Shown here: one piece after another, positions 4,942 to 9,425 of the stretch
Layout of the letters: each line of letters starts with the position of its first letter
Numbering within the stretch: the first letter of the stretch is position 1
NCBI GenBank assembly: GCA_046734315.1
Contig: JBKPQY010000120.1
Location: 1-9,425 of the forward strand
From: DASXRA01 sp046734315
Lineage (GTDB): Bacteria > Actinomycetota > Actinomycetes > Mycobacteriales > Jatrophihabitantaceae
Direction: 5' to 3'
DNA length: 9,425 bases
The notes under the pieces: generated by a model
What the model was told of the DNA's origin: nothing
Databases searched by the model: none
Seen by the model: the letters and a program-made list of their open reading frames with translations, nothing else
Translations under genes and position numbers: made by a program

Positions 4942-5000
4942 CGGCTGTGATCTTGGCCCTACGGCTGAATATCGACCACTGCTCCAAGATCACGCAGCCG
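4942..5000. repeat. Long inverted repeat, 15-bp stem with 27-base loop
   Basis: CGGCTGTGATCTTGG (4942-4956) is complementary to 4984-5000, interrupted only by a two-base bulge (4993-4994). The central part, GTGATCTTGG/CCAAGATCAC, is a perfect 10-bp repeat without the bulge. It ends 28 bases before the small basic gene. It could be an operator, a leader hairpin or a decayed element end; no target-site duplication is obvious. Confidence 0.55.
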
Positions 5001-5028
5001 TCGCGCTGACAAGCCGCCGCGACGTAAC

Positions 5029-5262
5029 ATGGGAGCGGCACAGCAGCGCGCCGCCGGCTCGTCCCCCGAGATGAGCATGAGCAGTCAACCGGACCGTCGC
5101 ATCTCCCGCCGCACCGCCGCCAAGCCGGACACCCCGGCGAAACACCGGCGGCGGTTCAGCTTGCGCGGCTGGTACCGGCGCTCGCGTCTGCCCGACGAAC
5201 GGGCCAACCTGCGTGCCGGCGTCGAGGCTACGCACGGCTACCCGTTCGAACCTCGCTTCTAG
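5029..5262 (+). CDS. Small basic hypothetical protein
   Basis: I do not recognise this protein. The frame gives 77 residues from ATG 5029, 63 from ATG 5071 or 61 from ATG 5077, and none of the starts has a clear ribosome site. Third codon positions are almost all G or C through the frame, which supports coding. The product is rich in Arg (KHRRRFSLRGWYRRSRL in the middle) and ends in THGYPFEPRF, so it could bind nucleic acid or a membrane surface. No membrane segment or Cys motif. It follows the large inverted repeat and precedes two hairpins. Confidence 0.55.
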   Translation: MGAAQQRAAGSSPEMSMSSQPDRRISRRTAAKPDTPAKHRRRFSLRGWYRRSRLPDERANLRAGVEATHGYPFEPRF

Positions 5263-5312
5263 CGTCCCGCCTGCAGTCGGCGCCGTGCGCTCGCGGGATC
5301 GGCCCGCCTGCT

Positions 5313-5377
5313 CGGTCGTTCGGACCGCCATGTGGAGTCGCGCCCCCTAGTGGCCGGATTCCGCCAGATGTCCGGCC
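5313..5377 (+). terminator. Two hairpins between the small basic gene and the COG4280 gene
   Basis: CGGTC-GTTCG-GACCG (5313-5327) and GGCCGGA/TCCGGCC (5352-5358/5371-5377, 12-base loop) are perfect stems 50-115 bases after the stop at 5262. No T-tract follows. Probable terminator region. The remaining 120 bases before the next gene hold its leader, with TAGCAT (5427-5432) as a possible -10. Confidence 0.35.
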
Positions 5378-5497
5378 GAAACGGTACAAGGCACCGCCTG
5401 CGCGCTTCGTCGATGCAACGACTGTTAGCATTGAGCTGCAACATGTATGCCACGTCCTCGACCTACGGGGGCAATCCACACCGAGGAGCTCTCCGGA

Positions 5498-6268
5498 ATG
5501 AACGCCGCGGCATTGTTCGGTGCCGTCTTCTTGGCCTGCATGGTCGAAGCGGTCGAGGCGACGACGATCGTGCTCGCCGCCGGGACGACCCGCGACTGGC
5601 GCTCCGCGCTGCGCGGTGTCACCGCGGGGCTCATCGTGCTGGCCGTGATCGTTGCGGCGCTCGGCCCGGCGCTGTCGGCGGTGCCGCTTCGCCCGCTCCG
5701 GCTCGTCGTCGGCGGCCTGCTGCTGATCTTCGGCCTGCAATGGCTGCGCAAGGCGATCCTGCGGGCCAGCGGATACAAAGCGCTGCATGACGAAACGCAG
5801 ATCTACGCCGACGAGGTAGCCGCCGCGCGCGGGGCCGACCACCGCGCCCGGACCGGCATCCCGGACTGGTACGCATTCACCCTCTCGTTCAAGGGGGTCG
5901 TGCTCGAAGGGCTCGAGGTGGCATTCATCGCGCTCACGTTCGGCAGCAACCAGCACGACATCCCGCTCGCCGCGATCGCGGCGGTGGCGGCCATCGCAGT
6001 GGTCACCGCGACCGCCGTGGCGGTACGCACGCCGCTGGCCCGGGTCCCGGAGAACACCATGAAATTCGCGGTGGGGGTCATGCTGTGCGGCTTCGGCGTC
6101 TTCTGGGGCGCCGAGGGTGCCGGAGCGCGATGGCCCGGCTCGGATGCAGCGCTCCTCGTCCTCGTTCCCGCGATCGCGCTGTTTGCGCTCGGCCTGGTGG
6201 CCGCGCTGCGCGTGGTGCACCAGCGCCGAGCCGTCGGGCCGGTGCGCAGCCTGGCGGAGGTATCCTGA
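5498..6268 (+). CDS. COG4280-type multi-pass membrane protein
   Basis: A 256-residue inner-membrane protein with about six to seven hydrophobic helices, of the type annotated COG4280. Two acidic repeats stand out: EAVEATTIVLAAG (17-29) and EGLEVAFIALTFG (137-149). They occupy equivalent places in two internal halves and suggest an inverted-repeat transporter; the Glu-x-x-Glu pattern recalls cation-binding motifs of UPF0016/GDT1 and FTR1 proteins. A hydrophilic loop lies at about 84-125. AGGAG (5484-5488) is 9 bases before ATG 5498, which is preferred over upstream starts. The stop is one base from the next gene's start, so the two form an operon. Substrate unknown; cation transport is inference. 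Confidence 0.78.
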   Translation: MNAAALFGAVFLACMVEAVEATTIVLAAGTTRDWRSALRGVTAGLIVLAVIVAALGPALSAVPLRPLRLVVGGLLLIFGLQWLRKAILRASGYKALHDETQIYADEVAAARGADHRARTGIPDWYAFTLSFKGVVLEGLEVAFIALTFGSNQHDIPLAAIAAVAAIAVVTATAVAVRTPLARVPENTMKFAVGVMLCGFGVFWGAEGAGARWPGSDAALLVLVPAIALFALGLVAALRVVHQRRAVGPVRSLAEVS

Positions 6269-6269
6269 C

Positions 6270-6473
6270 ATGGATCGCGTTCGTGCCTTCGGGCGGTTCT
6301 GGTACGACTTCGTCATCGGCGACGACTGGCGCATCGCGGTCGGCGTCGTCGCCGCGCTCGCGATCACCTACGCGGTCAGCACCACCGGCACCAGCGCATG
6401 GTGGGTGCTGCCGGTCGCGGTGGCCGTCGTGCTCCCGGCCAGTCTGTGGCTGGTCGTGCGGCGAACCCGCTAG
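6270..6473 (+). CDS. Small two-helix membrane protein
   Basis: A 67-residue protein with a short N-terminal amphipathic part (RFWYDFVIGDDWRIA) and two membrane helices (about 22-40 and 44-62), ending in RRTR. The ATG follows the COG4280 stop by one base and has GGAGG (6256-6260) at 9 bases, inside the upstream gene. Tight coupling suggests it is a subunit or partner of the COG4280 protein. I know no function for it. Confidence 0.75.
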   Translation: MDRVRAFGRFWYDFVIGDDWRIAVGVVAALAITYAVSTTGTSAWWVLPVAVAVVLPASLWLVVRRTR

Positions 6474-6485
6474 CCGCGCGGGACC

Positions 6486-7040
6486 TCACCGCAGCTCGGG
6501 CTCCTCGGCGTACACCCGCTGCGCATAGGACTCCAGAGCCTCCGCACACTTGCCCAGCGCCTCGACAGCGGCCGCACGTCCCGGCGAGCCGAACACGTCA
6601 CGCTCCTCCACCCTCGCCAGCCAGTTCACCAGCTTCGCGTGATCGACCTCGTTCTCCTCCAGTTCGGCGAAGCTGAAGTGGAGTGCCGCGAACTCCTTCT
6701 CGATACCGGCGAGGAAGTCTTGGCATTTGTCGACGATCTCCTCGTACTCGTCATCGCGCGCCGCCTCGAACGCCGCCCGGATTTCGGCCTCACCCTGCAG
6801 CACCGAACACGACAGCAGCACGGCAGACCCGGACATCTCCAGGATCTCGTGGCGCAGCTTGCGCAACGCACGCTCGGCCGCCGTGCTCGCCGGCAACGCC
6901 GCCGCGGAGTTCTGCAGATAGATCGCCCCGAGCCCCTTCAGCCGACGCCACACGGCAGACCGCAGCCGCGTCGGCTCGCTCGGAATCCGGTAGATCAGCA
7001 CCAACCAACCGGCGCTGGCACCCTCTCGCTGGGTCGGCAC
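6486..7040 (-). CDS. ChrB N-terminal-domain protein (stand-alone)
   Basis: A 184-residue protein matching the N-terminal domain of ChrB, the chromate-resistance regulator. WLVLIYRIPSEPTRLRSAVW followed by RRLKGLGAIYLQNSAAALP (about 12-50) is the family signature. The rest is predicted helical and acidic, ending in YAQRVYAEEPELR. The ChrB C-terminal domain is absent, and no chromate transporter chrA is in the window, so a chromate role is not implied. The GTG at 7040 is the only start that keeps the signature; ribosome-site support is weak (GATGGG adjacent). Convergent with the COG4280 pair, with 12 bases between stops, and divergent from the next membrane protein. Confidence 0.82.
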   Translation of the reverse strand: MPTQREGASAGWLVLIYRIPSEPTRLRSAVWRRLKGLGAIYLQNSAAALPASTAAERALRKLRHEILEMSGSAVLLSCSVLQGEAEIRAAFEAARDDEYEEIVDKCQDFLAGIEKEFAALHFSFAELEENEVDHAKLVNWLARVEERDVFGSPGRAAAVEALGKCAEALESYAQRVYAEEPELR

Positions 7041-7210
7041 CCCATCAGTCTGCCGAATGCCGGGCGGTCAGCCTGCCGGCTGACTTGGCGCTGCCCGATT
7101 TGCTCATTCTGACCAGGCCCCGCACGCCGCGATCAGGTTGTTACGGGACACAGTCGTCAGCCATCGGTACGGTAAGGGTATCGATTGGGGTGACCCCTAG
7201 GAGGTCGCAG

Positions 7211-7936
7211 ATGACCGCAATCGGCCACGACATGAGCCTCGCGCCGTCGGATCGTGGCGTCCAGCTCAGCAAGATGCGGGTGCCGTGGACCCGCGGCGCG
7301 ACGAGCGGGGTGCTGCTGCTTATTTTCGGAGCCTGGGCGGCAATAGTGCCGTTCATCGGGCCGTACCTCAACTTCGCGTACACGCCGTCGACGAACACGA
7401 CCTGGGTATGGACCGAGTCACGCGGGTGGTTCGAAGTGGCGCCGGGCGCGGCGGCATTCGTCGGCGGCCTGCTGTTGCTCACGACCACGAATCGTGCGGT
7501 CGCGATCTTGGGCAGCTGGCTGGGCATCGCAGGTGGCGCGTGGCTGATCGTCGGCCCGTCGCTCACGGACGTGCTCGACAAGTCGATCGGCACGCCCGAT
7601 CCCACATCGAGCACCAACGTGCAGGCGCTCGAAGAGCTGTTCTTCTTCTACGGAGTGGGTGCGCTGATCCTCTTCGTTGCGTCCGCCGCGCTGGGGCGGC
7701 TTTCCGTCCAGAGCGTCCGTGACGTAGCCGTCGCTGAACGGCGCGCCGCACGTGCCGAGGCCGCCGCACCGGCCACGACGGGTGCTGCGCCGATGGAGGC
7801 GGCCGCTGAAGGCGAGCAGTACCCGCCAGGAGCGCCCGAAGCCCCGCCGCGACCACCTACCGCGGGCGAACCACAGAGCCCGTACGGGGCGCCGCCTGGG
7901 CAGACGTACCCGCCGTACGAGACACCTCGCGAGTAG
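7211..7936 (+). CDS. Four-helix membrane protein with Pro/Tyr-rich tail
   Basis: A 241-residue protein with membrane helices at about 31-52, 76-92, 95-115 and 142-163. An extracytoplasmic loop after the first helix contains TWVWTESRGWFEVAPG. The C-terminal 80 residues are a cytoplasmic Ala-rich helix, then a Pro/Tyr/Gly tail (YPPGAPEAPPRPP, PYGAPPGQTYPPY). Similar hypothetical membrane proteins are common in actinobacteria; function unknown. AGGAGG (7199-7204) lies 6 bases before the ATG, an optimal site, and decides the start against a much longer open frame. The 170-base gap upstream is a divergent promoter region shared with the ChrB-like gene; GGGG-TGA-CCCC (7187-7197) sits just before the ribosome site. 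Confidence 0.82.
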   Translation: MTAIGHDMSLAPSDRGVQLSKMRVPWTRGATSGVLLLIFGAWAAIVPFIGPYLNFAYTPSTNTTWVWTESRGWFEVAPGAAAFVGGLLLLTTTNRAVAILGSWLGIAGGAWLIVGPSLTDVLDKSIGTPDPTSSTNVQALEELFFFYGVGALILFVASAALGRLSVQSVRDVAVAERRAARAEAAAPATTGAAPMEAAAEGEQYPPGAPEAPPRPPTAGEPQSPYGAPPGQTYPPYETPRE

Positions 7937-8003
7937 CCGACGCAGCGCCTGCCACACGCGTCGTGCCCGATGAGTTCGTGACGCCGGAGCAGTCGTAACG
8001 GGC

Positions 8004-8873
8004 ATGACGATTAGGCGTGTGCTCGAAACCGCGGACGTCGACATCGCGTATGACGTCCGCGGTCCGCTGCCGGCCGCCGACGGACGGCCGCCGCTGTTCA
8101 TGATCGGCCAACCCATGGACGCGAGCGGCTTCGCCACCCTCGCGTCGTACTTCCCGGACCGCACCGTGATCACCTACGACCCACGCGGGCTCGGCCGCAG
8201 CGTCCGCAAGGACGACCGGCTCGACAACGTGCCCGAGGTCCAGGCCGAAGACGTGCACGCGGTGATCGGCGCGCTCGGGGTCGGCCCGGTGGAGATGTTC
8301 GCCAGCAGCGGCGGTGCGGTGACCGCGCTCGCGCTCGTGGCGGCCTACCCCGACGACGTGACCACGCTCGTCGCCCACGAGCCGCCGCTCATCCCGGCGC
8401 TGCCCGACGCCGCCGCGGCGCAGCGGGCCCGCGACGGCTTTCGCGACGTGTACCTGGCCAGGGGGCGCAGTGCCGGGATGGCGGCGTTCATCGCCATGAC
8501 GTCGTGGCACGGCGAGTTCACCGACGAATACTTCACCCAGCCGGCGCCGGATCCCGCCGCGTTCGGGATGCCGGCCGAGGACGACGGCTCACGTGACGAC
8601 CCCCTGCTCTCCGACCGGTCCTTGGCGATCAGCAGCTACCGTCCCGACATCGAGGCACTGGCCGCCGCGCCGACGCGCGTCGTGGTCGCGGTGGGCGCGG
8701 AGTCGGCCGACACGTTCACCGGTCGCACCGCGGTCGCCACCGCTGAGCAGCTAGGGCAGCAGGCAACCGTGTTCCCCAGTCACCACGGCGGCTTCCTCGG
8801 CGGCGATTTCGGATACGCCGGCCAACCCGAAGCCTTCGCCCGTAAGCTGCGCGACGTTCTCAGCACCAACTGA
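8004..8873 (+). CDS. Alpha/beta hydrolase
   Basis: A 289-residue hydrolase of the alpha/beta fold. Motifs in order: oxyanion-hole region FMIGQPMDASGF (32-43), DPRGLGRS (59-66), and nucleophile elbow ASSGG with Ser102 (fitting small-x-Ser-x-Gly). A possible acid is Glu233 or Asp236 in VAVGAESAD, and the catalytic His is 260 or 261 in PSHHGGF. The substrate cannot be deduced; esters or haloalkane/epoxide-like compounds are processed by relatives. The ATG at 8004 lacks a good ribosome site (GGAG 7986-7989 is 14 bases away), and GTG 8019 is an alternative. Convergent with the MFS gene, 15 bases between stops. Confidence 0.9.
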   Translation: MTIRRVLETADVDIAYDVRGPLPAADGRPPLFMIGQPMDASGFATLASYFPDRTVITYDPRGLGRSVRKDDRLDNVPEVQAEDVHAVIGALGVGPVEMFASSGGAVTALALVAAYPDDVTTLVAHEPPLIPALPDAAAAQRARDGFRDVYLARGRSAGMAAFIAMTSWHGEFTDEYFTQPAPDPAAFGMPAEDDGSRDDPLLSDRSLAISSYRPDIEALAAAPTRVVVAVGAESADTFTGRTAVATAEQLGQQATVFPSHHGGFLGGDFGYAGQPEAFARKLRDVLSTN

Positions 8874-8888
8874 TCATCCGACGCGGAG

Positions 8889-9425
8889 TCAGCCGCCGGC
8901 CATTTCGTGATCGAGGTCGGGAACCGTCTCGTCAGCGACGTCCTGCGAACGGGAAAGGCGCCGGCCGAGGCGAAGCGCAGTCGCGGTCACTGTCAGGCAG
9001 CCCAGCGCGAGCAGCGCTATCCAGATCCCGCCCGCACCACCTGCGATGAATACCGCGGAGATCATTGGTGAGATCACGAACGCCACCGAGTACATGCCAC
9101 TCGTCAGCGCATTCGCCCGACCACGTACCTCCTCCGGTGCGATCGCGTTGACCAACGGCGCCATGCTCGGCGCCATGAACGTCTCGCCCAGACCGAACAG
9201 GGCGGCAAAGACGAGCACGAGTGCGTTACGTGCAGCCATCGAGCCGGGCAGTGCGCAGAAACCGAACAGCACCCAGGACACGCACCAGATCACCCCCACC
9301 GTGGCGACCGCCGAGGTGCGTCGCCGGCCGCGCAGCAACCGCAAGACCGGCAACTGCGCCAGCACGATCAGGAGCGTGTTGGCGGACAGCGAGAGCGCGA
9401 CGACCTTGGCCGAGACCCCGCCTAC
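8889..9425 (-). CDS. MFS transporter, C-terminal half
   Basis: A membrane transporter of the major facilitator superfamily whose N-terminal half lies beyond the right edge. The frame is open to the last base, giving about 178 residues. At least five hydrophobic helices are visible, along with the cytoplasmic-loop motif PEEVRGRANAL and GLGETFMAPSMAPLVNAIAP, typical of drug-efflux type members. The product ends in an acidic hydrophilic tail (DETVPDLDHEMAGG). Substrate unknown; export of toxic compounds is the usual guess for this type. Confidence 0.88.
   Translation of the reverse strand, partial: VGGVSAKVVALSLSANTLLIVLAQLPVLRLLRGRRRTSAVATVGVIWCVSWVLFGFCALPGSMAARNALVLVFAALFGLGETFMAPSMAPLVNAIAPEEVRGRANALTSGMYSVAFVISPMISAVFIAGGAGGIWIALLALGCLTVTATALRLGRRLSRSQDVADETVPDLDHEMAGG

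Noticed and set aside
4682..5041. A 119-residue minus-strand frame upstream of and overlapping the AHSA1 gene
   Set aside because: Part of it (4780-4860) looks codon-like, but there is no ribosome site, no recognisable family, and it overlaps the better-supported AHSA1 start.
5228..6367. A 379-residue minus-strand frame opposite the COG4280 gene
   Set aside because: Composition is the Arg/Asp/His-rich pattern typical of antisense frames in GC-rich genes. The plus-strand frame has clear membrane helices and a ribosome site.
7166..7180. A further CsoR/CstR operator (GGTAAGGGTAT) before the membrane protein
   Set aside because: Only one half-site is present; the TACC arm at the required distance is missing.
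6683..7210. A long plus-strand N-terminal extension of the membrane protein at 7211
   Set aside because: It is antisense to the ChrB-like gene and has low-complexity Pro/Arg/Ser composition. AGGAGG at 7199-7204 marks the real start.
7418..8510. Minus-strand frames opposite the membrane protein and hydrolase
   Set aside because: Antisense shadows; the plus-strand products have recognisable helices and catalytic motifs.
1..9425. CRISPR array, insertion sequence or prophage genes
   Set aside because: No regularly spaced direct repeats, no transposase or integrase and no phage structural genes were seen on either strand.

Overview
The window looks like chromosomal DNA of a high-GC actinobacterium. 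Every convincing gene has a strong G/C preference at third codon positions. It encodes a WhiB-family Fe-S regulator (confined to Actinomycetota and their phages), and several other genes are of types common in mycobacteria, streptomycetes and relatives. I cannot name the species from this sequence.

Left part (1-2916): the C-terminal end of a carboxymuconolactone decarboxylase/AhpD-type protein, then a WhiB7-type regulator with an AT-hook, then a gene-free stretch (765-1392). That stretch is dense in inverted repeats and holds two tRNA-like 'minihelix' elements. After it comes a two-gene unit, a YCII/DGPF protein overlapping an ECF42-type sigma factor, which is a recognised association.

Middle part (2917-4020): a redox module made of a CsoR/CstR-family repressor and a thioredoxin. 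Three copies of a TACC-N6-GGTA operator-like palindrome lie before the repressor gene, before a degenerate short segment, and before the thioredoxin gene. The repressor keeps both sensor cysteines but has Gly where copper-sensing CsoR has its ligand His. This points to a thiol/persulfide sensor rather than a copper sensor. The cassette ends in two interleaved inverted repeats.

Right-middle part (4021-7040): an AHSA1/SRPBCC-domain protein on the minus strand, with a fourth TACC-N6-GGTA site upstream; a large 15-bp inverted repeat; a small basic hypothetical protein; a COG4280 membrane protein followed by a two-helix small membrane protein; and, convergent with these, a stand-alone ChrB N-terminal-domain protein.

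Right part (7041-9425): a four-helix membrane protein with a Pro/Tyr-rich tail, an alpha/beta hydrolase, and the C-terminal half of a convergent MFS transporter that runs off the window. The common theme is stress and redox regulation. The least explained elements are the tRNA-like structured region (936-1191) and the repressor-thioredoxin operator array.
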